From an uncultured SAR86 cluster bacterium (GTDB lineage Bacteria > Pseudomonadota > Gammaproteobacteria > Magnimaribacterales > D2472), in assembly GCA_902595065.1 (NCBI GenBank), contig CACJOM010000003.1:124001-188000 (forward strand): DNA of 64,000 nucleotides, given 5' to 3'. Position numbers and translations under genes: made by a program. This document shows positions 54,551-63,873 of the stretch, one piece after another. How positions within the stretch are numbered: the first letter of the stretch is position 1; the number at the start of each line of letters is the position of its first letter. The notes under the pieces are model-generated. The model made no database searches, was not told where the DNA came from, and was given only the letters and a program-made list of their open reading frames with translations.

Positions 54551-55471
54551 ATGGAAAAAATATCATTAGATACACAATCTATGTCAAATCTTAGTTTGCA
54601 GCTTTTTCAATCAAAAGCTGAATTAATACTAGGCTTGGTTCAAATTTCTCATGGCATGGCTGAGCATAAAGCTCGATATCTAGAGTTTATAGATTTTTTA
54701 AATGTTAACGGCTTTCATGTTGCAATCCATGATCATCGAGGTCATGGAGACAATGTATTGGATGATCAAATTGGTTTTTTTGGCAATGATAATGGTTGGA
54801 ATCTAGTTGTAGAAGACTTGCTTGCCATCCACAAAGAGACCAATAAACGTTTTCCTAACATTCCAAAAATATTATTAGGGCACAGTATGGGTTCATGGAT
54901 AAGCTTGTCTGCACTACAACAAAGCAATAGTTTTGATATTGTCTTGTTATCAGGCTCTAGTCACCCCAATTCAACTGAAACTTTTATACAAAAACTATTA
55001 CTTAAAATAGAGACACTAAGACTCGGAAAATATGGATATAGTTCTTTATTGCATAAAATTATATTTGGAGGATTTAATAGCAGATTTAAAAATACTCAAA
55101 CCCCTTGTGATTGGTTATCACGCGACTCAGATAGGGTAGATGATTACGTCAACGATCATTTATGCGGTTTTACTGTAACCAATCAGTTATGGGCAGATGT
55201 TATAAGCGGAATAGAGAATGTGTTTCATCCAAACAATTTAATATTGATAAATAAAAATATTCCTATTTTGGTTTTTTCAGGCTCTGAAGATCCTGTTGGC
55301 GGGATGGGCAAAGGAACCACTAAATTGCATAATTGCTTGAAAGATAATAAGTGCAAGTCAGAACTTTATCTTGTTGAAGGAGCGAGGCATGAAACTCTTA
55401 ATGAAACGAACAGGATCACAACTTATAATTACTTATTAACGTTTTTAAAAAATAATTTAAACGGAGCATGA
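54551..55471 (+). CDS. Alpha/beta hydrolase, lysophospholipase/monoacylglycerol lipase-like
   Basis: This 306-aa Hydrolase_4 protein has ISHGMAEHKARY at the oxyanion strand, HDHRGHGDN, the nucleophile elbow GHSMGSW, VFSGSEDPVG with the acid and GARHETLNE with the His. It is likely a cytoplasmic mono-acylglycerol or lysophospholipid lipase. A longer start at 54515 would overlap the divergent KAS III start; the ATG at 54551 leaves a short promoter gap and is preferred. An SDR begins right after its stop. Confidence 0.87.
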   Translation: MEKISLDTQSMSNLSLQLFQSKAELILGLVQISHGMAEHKARYLEFIDFLNVNGFHVAIHDHRGHGDNVLDDQIGFFGNDNGWNLVVEDLLAIHKETNKRFPNIPKILLGHSMGSWISLSALQQSNSFDIVLLSGSSHPNSTETFIQKLLLKIETLRLGKYGYSSLLHKIIFGGFNSRFKNTQTPCDWLSRDSDRVDDYVNDHLCGFTVTNQLWADVISGIENVFHPNNLILINKNIPILVFSGSEDPVGGMGKGTTKLHNCLKDNKCKSELYLVEGARHETLNETNRITTYNYLLTFLKNNLNGA

Positions 55472-55472
55472 A

Positions 55473-56234
55473 TTGGAACTAAAAAATAAGGTATCTCTTA
55501 TTACTGGGGCAGGCCAAGGCATTGGAGAGGGCATTGCACAGGTTTTAGCTTCTCACGGATCAAAGGTCATGATTGTTGACTTGAATGGAGAATCAGCAAT
55601 GAGAGTAGCCAAGAAGATAAATGCATTATTTCCTAATTCTGCAGAATATTTTGAAGCAGATCTTACTGATTCAAAAGCAATTAAATCAATGATACAAGCC
55701 ACCTTCTCTAAATTTAAAAAATTAGATTGTATTTGTAATAATGCAGCGGCTTCAAAAGGTTTAGGGCCGGTTGAAAATTATTCACTAGAAGAAGTCCAAG
55801 CCACACTTGATTTAACATTCATTTCTCTTTGGAAATGTCTTCAAATAGAAATTCAGTCCTTAAAAGAGCAATCAATTCCAGCTTCGATTGTGAATATTTC
55901 TTCAAATTCAGCAATCAAGGGTTACGCCTTTAATTCTATATATGCAGCAAGTAAGGCGGCCGTAAATAATCTAACACAATCCGTTGCTAAGGAGGTTGCT
56001 AGGAATGGAATTAGAGTTAATGCTGTTTCACCTGGTACGATAAATACTCCAGGAGTTAAGCAGTATTTTGAAGCAGAGCCTAAAGCAAAAGAAATGCTTG
56101 AAAAATCATCTTTGCTAAGAAGAATTGGCGAGCCTGAAGAGATTGGCGAACTTGTATCATTTTTACTTTCAGAAAGATCATCCTTTATTACCGGGCAAGT
56201 TATTTCTGTAGATGGTGGCTCTTCAATTAATTAA
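55473..56234 (+). CDS. SDR family oxidoreductase
   Basis: This 253-aa classical SDR has TGAGQGIGEG (about 11-20), CNNAAAS, ISSNSAIKGYAFNSIYAASK with the Ser/Tyr/Lys, SPGTINTPG and VDGGSS. The TTG start at 55473 is supported by CGGAG six bases upstream and by the lack of an ATG before the cofactor motif. It overlaps nothing but follows the hydrolase by one base, so they are co-transcribed. Substrate unknown. Confidence 0.88.
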   Translation: MELKNKVSLITGAGQGIGEGIAQVLASHGSKVMIVDLNGESAMRVAKKINALFPNSAEYFEADLTDSKAIKSMIQATFSKFKKLDCICNNAAASKGLGPVENYSLEEVQATLDLTFISLWKCLQIEIQSLKEQSIPASIVNISSNSAIKGYAFNSIYAASKAAVNNLTQSVAKEVARNGIRVNAVSPGTINTPGVKQYFEAEPKAKEMLEKSSLLRRIGEPEEIGELVSFLLSERSSFITGQVISVDGGSSIN

Positions 56235-56240
56235 TTTAGA

Positions 56241-56930
56241 ATGTTAAAAAAAGTATTTGCATACCCTGAGCTTGAGCGCGTTGAAAAAAATGATGTTCGC
56301 TACTACAAAGATTCAAAAGAAAATCTAGTGCCTTCAGTGACAACAATATTATCAGCAACTGGAGATCACTCTGGAATTGATGCGTGGAAGAGAAGAGTGG
56401 GTCCAAAAACTGCAATAGAAGTTGTTAATGAAGCCACTACAATAGGAACAGCGGTTCATTTAGCTATTGAAAATTATCTTAATGGCCTTGATTGGGAGCA
56501 GTTTACCGATGATAGATTGGGTTTAATGGCTCATCAAATTGCTAAGAGATTTATTAATGATTGTTTAGGGGATATAGAAGAAGTTTGGGGTCTTGAATCT
56601 GGCTTAGTTGTTGATGGTTTATATGCGGGAACCGCAGATTGCATAGGTGTTTTTAAAGGAAAGCCCACAATTATAGATTTTAAAACTGCAAAAAAAATCA
56701 AGAGAAAAGATTGGATTGAAGATTATTTTCTTCAAGGTGCAGCTTATGCTAATGCTCATAATGTTATGTATCAAACAGAGATAGAATCCATTGCCATACT
56801 AATGGTAGATAGAGATCTCTTATTTAAAGAGTTTTTAATTAAAAATAAAGAATTTGAAAGCTATACAAATAAATGGAAACAAAGGATTATAAGTTACTAT
56901 AAAACTCATGAAATTTTAGGGAGAGAATAA
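56241..56930 (+). CDS. PD-(D/E)XK exonuclease-like protein (MGME1/RecB-family type)
   Basis: This 229-aa protein has the RecB-like nuclease order: GTAVHLAIE (His73), GTADCIG (Asp133), IIDFKTAKK (Asp146, Lys148) and QGAAYANA (Gln165, Tyr169). This is the PD-(D/E)XK core that also occurs in mitochondrial MGME1 and in phage exonucleases, cutting single-stranded DNA ends. No helicase, Cas or phage gene is near; it sits between two SDR genes with 6-base and 0-base gaps. Such isolated copies may descend from phage DNA and now act in DNA repair, which is an inference. Confidence 0.78.
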   Translation: MLKKVFAYPELERVEKNDVRYYKDSKENLVPSVTTILSATGDHSGIDAWKRRVGPKTAIEVVNEATTIGTAVHLAIENYLNGLDWEQFTDDRLGLMAHQIAKRFINDCLGDIEEVWGLESGLVVDGLYAGTADCIGVFKGKPTIIDFKTAKKIKRKDWIEDYFLQGAAYANAHNVMYQTEIESIAILMVDRDLLFKEFLIKNKEFESYTNKWKQRIISYYKTHEILGRE

Positions 56931-57668
56931 ATGAATGATCTAAAAGATAGAATTGTAATGATTACAGGCGCTAGTTCTGGTTTTGGAAAAGAGGCTGCAA
57001 AAATGTGTGTTGCCTTAGGAGCAAAAGTTGTATTGGGAGCCCGTAGGGAAGATAAATTGAAAGAGTTGTGTGATGAGCTTGGTTCTGAATCCGCAATTTA
57101 TAAAGCAACAGATGTAACTTCCAAAGATGAAATGCATGCATTAGCAAAACATGGCATTGATACTTTTGGAAGAATCGACTCGTTGGTAAATAATGCAGGT
57201 GTGATGCCTTTATCATTGCTTGAAAAAGGAAGAACAGATGAATGGGATCATATGATAGACGTAAATATCAAAGGTGTTTTATATGGAATTGATTCAGTTT
57301 ACTCTCATATGCTTGAAAGAGAGTCAGGTCAAATAATTAATATTTCTTCAGTTGCTGGTAAAAGGGTTATGCCTGGAAGTGCAGTTTATTCTGGAACCAA
57401 ATATGCCGTTAGAGCTATCTCTGAGGGTCTAAGATTAGAATCTTCTGGAAAGATTCAAGTTACTTGTATTTATCCAGGCGCATTCAAGACTGAATTAGCA
57501 TTTTCTATCAAAGATGAGTCAATGCTTGAGGCATTGATGAGCAGGGGCATAGGTGAAATTGCTCAGCCAGCAGAAAGAGTTGCTGAATCGATTATCTATG
57601 CGTTGCAACTTGATCCAGGTGTTTCAGTGAATGAGATTGTTATCAGGCCAACCGCTCAAGAGGCTTAG
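56931..57668 (+). CDS. SDR family oxidoreductase (YdfG/sepiapterin-type)
   Basis: This 245-aa SDR has TGASSGFGKEAA (about 13-24), GARREDKL for NADP binding (Arg after the second strand), VNNAGVMPLS, ISSVAGKRVMPGSAVYSGTKYAVRA with catalytic residues and YPGAFKTEL. The VMP motif and NADP-binding Arg are typical of the large clade of NADP-dependent SDRs annotated as YdfG-like. It starts directly after the exonuclease stop. Confidence 0.88.
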   Translation: MNDLKDRIVMITGASSGFGKEAAKMCVALGAKVVLGARREDKLKELCDELGSESAIYKATDVTSKDEMHALAKHGIDTFGRIDSLVNNAGVMPLSLLEKGRTDEWDHMIDVNIKGVLYGIDSVYSHMLERESGQIINISSVAGKRVMPGSAVYSGTKYAVRAISEGLRLESSGKIQVTCIYPGAFKTELAFSIKDESMLEALMSRGIGEIAQPAERVAESIIYALQLDPGVSVNEIVIRPTAQEA

Positions 57669-57679
57669 TAAATTTATAA

Positions 57680-59347
57680 ATGAGATTATTGCTTTTTATT
57701 GCTTGCATATGTGCACCAGCAATCATAGCGTCTACTAAATGTATTGAAGCAGATTTAATTCTGCATCGCGGCAATATTTTTACTGGTCAAACAGATCAAT
57801 CTTTTATTGGATCTATAGCCTCAAAAGGAGCAACAATTAAGTATGTTGGCAAAGTTCTTTCAGATGCTGAAATTGCATGCTCTAATGCAAAAGTAATAAA
57901 TTTAAAGGGTAAATATATTTTTCCTGGATTTACAGATGCCCACGGACATCTTAAGGGAATTGGTTATAGAGAACTTACCCTTAATTTACAAGAAATACCT
58001 TCACTTGATGCAACCCTTCAAGCAGTAAGAGATTATTTGTCTACCAAGAATGCTGGTGAATGGATTATAGGCAGAGGCTGGATTGATAAAGTTTGGCCTG
58101 AAAAAAGATTCCCAACTAGATGGGATCTTGATTCATTCTCTCCTAATAATCCAGTGGTTCTTGAAAGAGCAGATGGTCATGCTGTGGTTGTTAATAGTCT
58201 GGTTTTAAAATTAGCAGGCATTGATAAAGATACTCAAGATCCACAGGGCGGTTTTATTGAGAAAGATAAAACAGGTCAACCAACTGGTCTATTGGTTGAT
58301 ATGGCCATGAACTTAATAGCTGATCTCATACCCAAATTATCTAGAGATAACGATAAACAGGCATTTTTAGAGGGCATTAAAAGGAATGTAAGTCTTGGGT
58401 GGACTCAAATACATGTTCCTGGAGGCACGTTTGAAGATATTTCAATATTGAATGAAATTAAATCTGAGAATAATTTACTTCAAAGGGTTTATTTCATGGT
58501 GAGCGATGGTGAACCAGCAGATCGTTTACTTGAGATGGGACCAATTATTGATCCTGAAAATTTTTTAACTGTCCGAGCAATAAAAATGTATGCCGACGGA
58601 GCTCTTGGTTCTCGTGGGGCCGCGTTATTAGAAAAATACAGTGATTATGATGGCAAAGGAGTTTTTATTTTTCTTGAAGAAGAAACAAAACCTAGATTAT
58701 CCAAAGCATTAAAAAAAGGCATTCAAATTGGAACTCACGCTATAGGGGATCATGGAAATAGAGTTGTATTAAATTGGTATGAAGAGGCTTTTACAAACGC
58801 TAAAAAAAATAAAAAGTTCTCAGAATCACCTAGATGGAGAATAGAGCATTCGCAAAATATCAAACCAGTTGATCAGCGTCGTTTTGTTGAGTTGGGTGTC
58901 ATTCCCTCCATGCAACCATCCCATGCTATTGGTGATCTCCACTTTGCAGTGGATAGGTTGGGCCTTGAGAGGATTAATGATGCATATGCATGGAGAAATC
59001 TTATTGATCAGGGTTTAATTATTGCTGGTGGTACTGATGCGCCTGTAGAAATCGGTGATCCAAGAATAGAATTTTATGCAGCTGTTGCAAGAAAAGATGT
59101 TGATGGTTATCACGGCGAAGGTTGGAATTTGGATCAGAGACTCTCAAGACTAGAGGCATTAAAAATGTTTACGATTTGGCCTGCAATTGCTTCATTTGAG
59201 GAAGATATCAAGGGAACAATTGAAGTTGGTAAGCTTGCTGATTTTTCAGTTTTTGATCAAGACTTAATGAATATACCTGAGCTTAAGATTTTAGAATCAA
59301 ACAATATACTCACTGTTGTAGACGGCAGGGTAGTTTATCAAAACTAA
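57680..59347 (+). CDS. Secreted amidohydrolase (YtcJ-like)
   Basis: This 555-aa amidohydrolase has a signal peptide (MRLLLFIACICAPAIIAS), metal-binding GFTDAHGHL near residue 92, GTHAIGDHGNR, WRIEHSQNI and GGTDAPVE late in the barrel. The large insertion WIIGRGWIDKVWPEKRFPTRWDLD and DGHAVVVNS mark the YtcJ/NfdA group that hydrolyses amides such as N-substituted formamides. It would act in the periplasm. The end overlaps the convergent GMC gene by 4 bases. Confidence 0.87.
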   Translation: MRLLLFIACICAPAIIASTKCIEADLILHRGNIFTGQTDQSFIGSIASKGATIKYVGKVLSDAEIACSNAKVINLKGKYIFPGFTDAHGHLKGIGYRELTLNLQEIPSLDATLQAVRDYLSTKNAGEWIIGRGWIDKVWPEKRFPTRWDLDSFSPNNPVVLERADGHAVVVNSLVLKLAGIDKDTQDPQGGFIEKDKTGQPTGLLVDMAMNLIADLIPKLSRDNDKQAFLEGIKRNVSLGWTQIHVPGGTFEDISILNEIKSENNLLQRVYFMVSDGEPADRLLEMGPIIDPENFLTVRAIKMYADGALGSRGAALLEKYSDYDGKGVFIFLEEETKPRLSKALKKGIQIGTHAIGDHGNRVVLNWYEEAFTNAKKNKKFSESPRWRIEHSQNIKPVDQRRFVELGVIPSMQPSHAIGDLHFAVDRLGLERINDAYAWRNLIDQGLIIAGGTDAPVEIGDPRIEFYAAVARKDVDGYHGEGWNLDQRLSRLEALKMFTIWPAIASFEEDIKGTIEVGKLADFSVFDQDLMNIPELKILESNNILTVVDGRVVYQN

Positions 59348-60945
59348 ACTTTAGTATTCTTTAAAATCAAATCAGCGCATTTAGAACCTATTACATTACA
59401 TGTTGCATTAGTATTGCCCGAAATAATGCTCGGAAATATTGATGCATCAGCTACTCTTAATTTTTTTATACCTTTAACTTTCAACTCATCATCCACTACA
59501 CATTCGTTCCCATGACCCATCTTGCATGTTCCTATAGGGTGATAAACTGACAATGATTCATTTCTGATGAATTCCTCTATATCATTATTTTTGATGCAAT
59601 GAGTTCCAGGTTGAAGCTCAACAGCTTCTAATTCTTGCATAGAAGGTGTTTTAAATATTTCCCTAATCTTTTGAATTCCTTCAATCATCCATTCCACATC
59701 TATTTTTTGATCAAGGTAATTTGCATGGATTTTTGGTGCGTCTTTTGGGTCGGAAGAGATGAGTTCAAGATGACCTCGGCTTTGAGGCCTTAAATTGCAA
59801 ATAGATGCCGTAATTCCAGATGAAGGTTTCATAGCGCCATTTTTATTATATTTACCAGCTCCAGGTGCAAAGTGAACTTGAGCATTGGGTGTTTTTATAT
59901 TTTCATTAGTTTTAAAAAATACACCTATGTCAGAAGCTGGATAGGTCATTAATCCTTTTTTTTGAATGAAGTATTCAAATAAATTTTTAATCATGCCCAA
60001 TGGTTTCATGAGCTCGCTAAAAGTTTTTAATTGATTAATCTTGTAGCTAATATTAACAGTGAGATGATCTTGTAAATTTTTTCCTACGCCAGGCAAATCA
60101 TGGACTAACGGTATTTTGAGATCCATGAGATGTTTCTTTGGCCCGATTCCAGATAGCATTAGTAATTGAGGGGAGTTAATGCTCCCACCACAGAGGACTA
60201 TTTCACAGGTAGACCCAATAATTTGAGTACCTTTTTTATTTTTTATTTTTACACCAACTGCTTTTTTATTTGATGTGATGATCTTTTCAACCAATGTATT
60301 TGTTAATAATTCGAGGTTTGGTCTGTCGAGTACAGGCTTTAAAAAAGCGTCAGAAGCACTGAATCGTTGTCCATTTTTGATGTTTACTTGATATTGACCA
60401 TACCCCTCTTGATTTTCACCATTAAAATCATTATTTTTTTTTAGCCCATATTCCTTACAGGCATTCAAAAAAGACTTAGAGGCTTCAAGAATTGGTTGAT
60501 AGGTCTCTACCCATAAAGGACCAAAATTTCCATGATATTGATCTTCATGATTTTGGTTATTTTCAAGTGCTACGAAGTATTTCATTAGATCTCGATAACC
60601 CCAGCCACTGTTTCCTGCTTTTTCCCATTCTTCATAGTCTTCTGCTTGCCCTCTAATATAAAGCATCCCGTTGATAGAGCTGCTACCTCCAAGGGTCTTG
60701 CCTCGTGGCCAGTTAATTGTTCTATTATTTAAATTTTTTTCTGGCTCTGTTTCATAGCACCATCCATACTTTTTATTTTTAAATAACGAGCTAGCAGCCA
60801 ATGGAATTTTGATTGATGAATAGTTATCCATTGGACCAGCTTCTATTAATAAGACTGAATTATTAGGATTTTCTGATAGTTTGTTTGCTAAAGCGCAGCC
60901 TGCACTTCCTGCACCAATAATGATATATTTGTGGCTAAATTTCAT
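59344..60945 (-). CDS. GMC family flavin oxidoreductase (choline/alcohol dehydrogenase-like)
   Basis: This 533-aa protein (from the ATG at 60945) has FAD fold IIIGAGSAGCALANKLS, WPRGKTLGGSSSINGMLYIRG and CGGSINSPQLLMLSGIGPK. It closes with SVYHPIGTCKMG carrying the catalytic His, then SGNTNATCNVIGSKCADLIL. Family members oxidise choline, alcohols or polyethylene glycol. A longer upstream frame lacks family residues. It is divergent from peptidase E with only 26 bases between starts. Confidence 0.9.
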   Translation of the reverse strand: MKFSHKYIIIGAGSAGCALANKLSENPNNSVLLIEAGPMDNYSSIKIPLAASSLFKNKKYGWCYETEPEKNLNNRTINWPRGKTLGGSSSINGMLYIRGQAEDYEEWEKAGNSGWGYRDLMKYFVALENNQNHEDQYHGNFGPLWVETYQPILEASKSFLNACKEYGLKKNNDFNGENQEGYGQYQVNIKNGQRFSASDAFLKPVLDRPNLELLTNTLVEKIITSNKKAVGVKIKNKKGTQIIGSTCEIVLCGGSINSPQLLMLSGIGPKKHLMDLKIPLVHDLPGVGKNLQDHLTVNISYKINQLKTFSELMKPLGMIKNLFEYFIQKKGLMTYPASDIGVFFKTNENIKTPNAQVHFAPGAGKYNKNGAMKPSSGITASICNLRPQSRGHLELISSDPKDAPKIHANYLDQKIDVEWMIEGIQKIREIFKTPSMQELEAVELQPGTHCIKNNDIEEFIRNESLSVYHPIGTCKMGHGNECVVDDELKVKGIKKLRVADASIFPSIISGNTNATCNVIGSKCADLILKNTKV

Positions 60946-60971
60946 AAATCTAATATCTCTCAGGGATGAAA

Positions 60972-61667
60972 ATGCGTCAAGTAATTGCAATTGGTGGAGG
61001 AGGGTTTGGTAGAACCCAAGAATCGAATTTAATCGAACAATACATTTTGGATCAAACATCAAAGACAAAACCAAAAATATGTTTTATTCCAACAGCTACT
61101 GGTGATCTAGATTCATACATAGTTAATTTTTATTCAGTCTTTACAAGACTTAAATGTGAACCTTCTCACATTAGCTTTTTTAAAAGAACGATAGATCTTC
61201 AAGCTCACATTCAAAAACAAGATGCCATTTTTGTTGGTGGAGGGAATACGAAAAGCATGCTGGCTGTCTGGAGAGACTGGGGCCTAGATTTAATATTAAA
61301 AGATGCATATGATCAAGGTGTTGTTATGAGTGGTGTTAGTGCAGGGGCTATTTGTTGGTTTGAGGGTGGATTAACTGATTCCTGGGCAAGTGATCTAAAG
61401 ATGATGGAATGTATGAACTTTATTCCTGGAAATTGCGCTCCACATTATGATGAAGAGCCTGAAAGACGTCCAGCAACAAAGCAATTTCTTGAAAATAAAT
61501 CCATTGATTTTATGTATGGTATTGAAGGAGGTGCTGCTCTTCATTTTGTAGATGAGATACCAAATTCAACAATTCAATTTAAAAAAAATAAATATGCATA
61601 TAAAGTTACCCTTGATGGAAATAAAATTAATGAGAGTCCATATAAGGCCCTGAAGTTAGAGATATGA
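60972..61667 (+). CDS. Peptidase E (S51 family)
   Basis: This 231-aa protein has opening VIAIGGGGFGRTQESNLIEQYIL, the nucleophile elbow SGVSAGAICWF, NCAPHYDEEPERRP with the His and GIEGGAALHF with the Glu. S51 peptidases split Asp-Xaa dipeptides. The ATG at 60972 has AGGG six bases upstream; an ATG at 60966 would have none. It overlaps the next gene by 4 bases. Confidence 0.88.
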   Translation: MRQVIAIGGGGFGRTQESNLIEQYILDQTSKTKPKICFIPTATGDLDSYIVNFYSVFTRLKCEPSHISFFKRTIDLQAHIQKQDAIFVGGGNTKSMLAVWRDWGLDLILKDAYDQGVVMSGVSAGAICWFEGGLTDSWASDLKMMECMNFIPGNCAPHYDEEPERRPATKQFLENKSIDFMYGIEGGAALHFVDEIPNSTIQFKKNKYAYKVTLDGNKINESPYKALKLEI

Positions 61668-62101
61668 ATTTATGGTTTTTAATCAATCCTTTTGTTGCTT
61701 GGCTAGCAAGATCACCATTTCATTTTTTTATTAGCCATCAGTTATTGATCATTCAATTTGAAGGCAGAAAATCAGGAAGGAAATATCAAGTTCCGGTAAG
61801 TTATCATAGGAATGGCTCCTCATATACATGTGTTACCTTGAGATCGAACATTTGGTGGAGAAATTTAAAAGATCTATCGCAAACTAAGATTTGGCTTAAA
61901 GGTAAATTGATTGATGTTAATGTTGATTTGGAGTTTAGAGACGATCATGTGGTTGAGAATACTTTAAGAGATCTCGTAACAAACAACAGGATCGATGCCT
62001 ATTTTGCAAAAATAAAGCTTAATAAAGATGGAGATCCAAATATTGAAGATTTAGCAAAGGCTGCAAATCTTCATACCGTTTTGAAATTTACGACTTCTTA
62101 A
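61664..62101 (+). CDS. Nitroreductase-like (DUF385 / F420-dependent quinone reductase-like) protein
   Basis: This 145-aa protein has LIIQFEGRKSGRKYQVPVSYHRNGSSYTCVTLRSNIWWRNLKDL, the split-barrel pattern of the deazaflavin-dependent nitroreductase family. Family members bind F420 or FMN, but many proteobacterial copies have unknown cofactors. No F420 genes are visible here. An N-terminal hydrophobic stretch (LWFLINPFVAWLARSPFHFF) might associate with the membrane. It is coupled to peptidase E by an ATGA overlap. Confidence 0.72.
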   Translation: MNLWFLINPFVAWLARSPFHFFISHQLLIIQFEGRKSGRKYQVPVSYHRNGSSYTCVTLRSNIWWRNLKDLSQTKIWLKGKLIDVNVDLEFRDDHVVENTLRDLVTNNRIDAYFAKIKLNKDGDPNIEDLAKAANLHTVLKFTTS

Positions 62102-62102
62102 A

Positions 62103-62498
62103 TTACTCTTTTAATTTAATTTGTTTTTCAGTTCTTATTTCCATTTGAGTTTTGCCCTCATATTCAGAAATATAGCCCTTAACACATACACTCTTTCTTT
62201 TGAGAAATTTTTCAGGCTTGTATGAAAAATACTCAGCAAATCTTCCAAACCAAATTAGACCTGTCATTTGCTGGTTTGGATAATCTCTTCCAAAATTAAG
62301 AAATATCGGACCTCCGGATGCTCTTTTTAAATATTTTGTTGATACTATTCTGCCACATACAATTTTAGTTTCTCCTACATATTTATATGCTTCTTTAACA
62401 TCTATAGGTTGCTCTGATTGAGCAAGCAAACATATAGGAAATAAAAATAAAAGACTTAGGTAATTAAAATATTTCATTCGTTTAATAGTACTTTTCAT
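62103..62498 (-). CDS. Periplasmic OB-fold-like hypothetical protein
   Basis: This 131-aa protein has a signal peptide (a hydrophobic stretch YLSLLFLFPICLLA, cleavage near AQSEQ). The mature part reads VKEAYKYVGETKIVCGRIVSTKYLKRASGGPIFLNFGRDYP and later RKSVCVKGYISEYEGKTQMEIRT. This looks like an exported OB-fold domain similar to those linked to nuclease or YgiW-like proteins. The start may instead be the ATG at 62477. Two cysteines could form a disulfide. Function unknown. Confidence 0.6.
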   Translation of the reverse strand: MKSTIKRMKYFNYLSLLFLFPICLLAQSEQPIDVKEAYKYVGETKIVCGRIVSTKYLKRASGGPIFLNFGRDYPNQQMTGLIWFGRFAEYFSYKPEKFLKRKSVCVKGYISEYEGKTQMEIRTEKQIKLKE

Positions 62499-62578
62499 AA
62501 ATTAATAATAGTATATATTTCCATTTTTAACCTGAATAAGTTAATTTATTCATTATTTGATGAGTTTTAGGTAATTTT

Positions 62579-63118
62579 ATGTTTACAAGAATGGATCATA
62601 GCACCGAAGAAGAGTGGCAACATATAAGCGAAGAGCATATGCCGCATATCTTTGATATGCCAAAAAGGATCATTTCAATGCTAAAGCAGGCTGAATCACT
62701 AACTTTAGGCTTTGGAACTGATCAACTTCACCATGCATTGCAGACTGCAACCATGGCTAGAAGGGCAGGCGCTGATGATGAAATGGTTCTTATTAGCCTG
62801 ATACATGATGTTGCTAAAGTTATTAACGTACCAAATCATGGTCAAATTGCAGCCGAGATGATTAAACCTTATGTTAGTGACGATGCCTATCATATTATTC
62901 GAACACATCAGGATTTTCAGGGTGAACATTATTATCACTACATGGGAAAGCCACAAGATTTACGTAAGCAGTATGAAGGGGAATCATGGTATGCAAAAGC
63001 AATCGAATTCACTGATGAATGGGATCAAGCTGCATTCGATCCAGATTACAAAACAGACTCATTGGAGTCCTTTGAGCCACTAATCAATCAATTCTTTGCC
63101 GCTCCGCATACAATCTAA
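62579..63118 (+). CDS. HD-domain protein, PhnZ/MIOX-like mixed-valence di-iron oxygenase candidate
   Basis: This 179-aa protein has LHHALQTATMARRAGADDEMV, ISLIHDVAKV with the HD pair, NHGQIAAE, IIRTHQDFQGEHYYHY and AIEFTDEWDQAAFDPDY. The order of His and Asp ligands matches the small HD oxygenases such as PhnZ (2-aminoethylphosphonate breakdown) and myo-inositol oxygenase. It could also be a phosphohydrolase. The C-terminal DEWDQAAFDPDY is typical of the oxygenase group. No phosphonate gene lies nearby. Confidence 0.65.
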   Translation: MFTRMDHSTEEEWQHISEEHMPHIFDMPKRIISMLKQAESLTLGFGTDQLHHALQTATMARRAGADDEMVLISLIHDVAKVINVPNHGQIAAEMIKPYVSDDAYHIIRTHQDFQGEHYYHYMGKPQDLRKQYEGESWYAKAIEFTDEWDQAAFDPDYKTDSLESFEPLINQFFAAPHTI

Positions 63119-63147
63119 AAATAATTTTTTCATAAGATCTAGCCACT

Positions 63148-63873
63148 ATGAGCAGCAGTATTTGGAATAATATTAAAGAAGAAATCGGTTTGAGGATTGA
63201 TGCCGAACCATCATTAGAAAATTATTTAGAAAGTTTAATACTATCCAAGAATAATATTATTGAAGCCACAGCAGCTATCCTTGCTTCTAAATTAAACAAC
63301 GACGCATTATCTTCAGATGACTTATATGAGATCATTTTAGCTGCCTATATTGAGGAAGATACTATTGAAAGCAGCTTAACAAATGACATCATATTTTTTC
63401 GTGAAAATGATCCAGCATGCAAGTATCTATCTACCCCTCTACTTTTTTATAAAGGTTTTCAGGGTTTAGCTGCTTATCGGTCTAGTAATATTTTATGGAA
63501 AGATGAGAGGCATACCATGGCTCTGTATATTCAAAATCGTTCATCAGAAGTTTTTGGTGTTGATATTCATCCAGCTGCAACTATTGATAGTCCGGTGATG
63601 ATCGATCATGCAACTGGAGTTGTAATCGGAGAAACTGCAAAAATTAAAAAAAATGTTTCAATTTTTCAGGGGGTTACTTTAGGTGGTAATACTTTTACAC
63701 AAGAGGATAGGCATCCCAAGATTGATGAGGGAGTATCAATTTATGCTTCAAGCACGATATTAGGCAATATCAATGTAGGGAGAAATTCTGTTGTTGCTGC
63801 AGGCAGTTTAGTACTTGATCATGTTGATGAAAATTCAACAGTAGCAGGCATTCCTGCAAAAAAAATTAAATAG
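63148..63873 (+). CDS. cysE: Serine O-acetyltransferase
   Basis: This 241-aa protein has an N-terminal helical domain and a left-handed beta-helix of hexapeptide repeats: FGVDIHPAATIDSPVMIDHATGVVIGETAKI, FQGVTLGGNTF and STILGNINVG. It makes O-acetylserine for cysteine synthesis. The chain stops at AGIPAKKIK; the tail of about 25 residues ending in Ile, which docks into CysK in enterobacteria, is missing. It overlaps the convergent cysK-like gene by 8 bases. Confidence 0.92.
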   Translation: MSSSIWNNIKEEIGLRIDAEPSLENYLESLILSKNNIIEATAAILASKLNNDALSSDDLYEIILAAYIEEDTIESSLTNDIIFFRENDPACKYLSTPLLFYKGFQGLAAYRSSNILWKDERHTMALYIQNRSSEVFGVDIHPAATIDSPVMIDHATGVVIGETAKIKKNVSIFQGVTLGGNTFTQEDRHPKIDEGVSIYASSTILGNINVGRNSVVAAGSLVLDHVDENSTVAGIPAKKIK

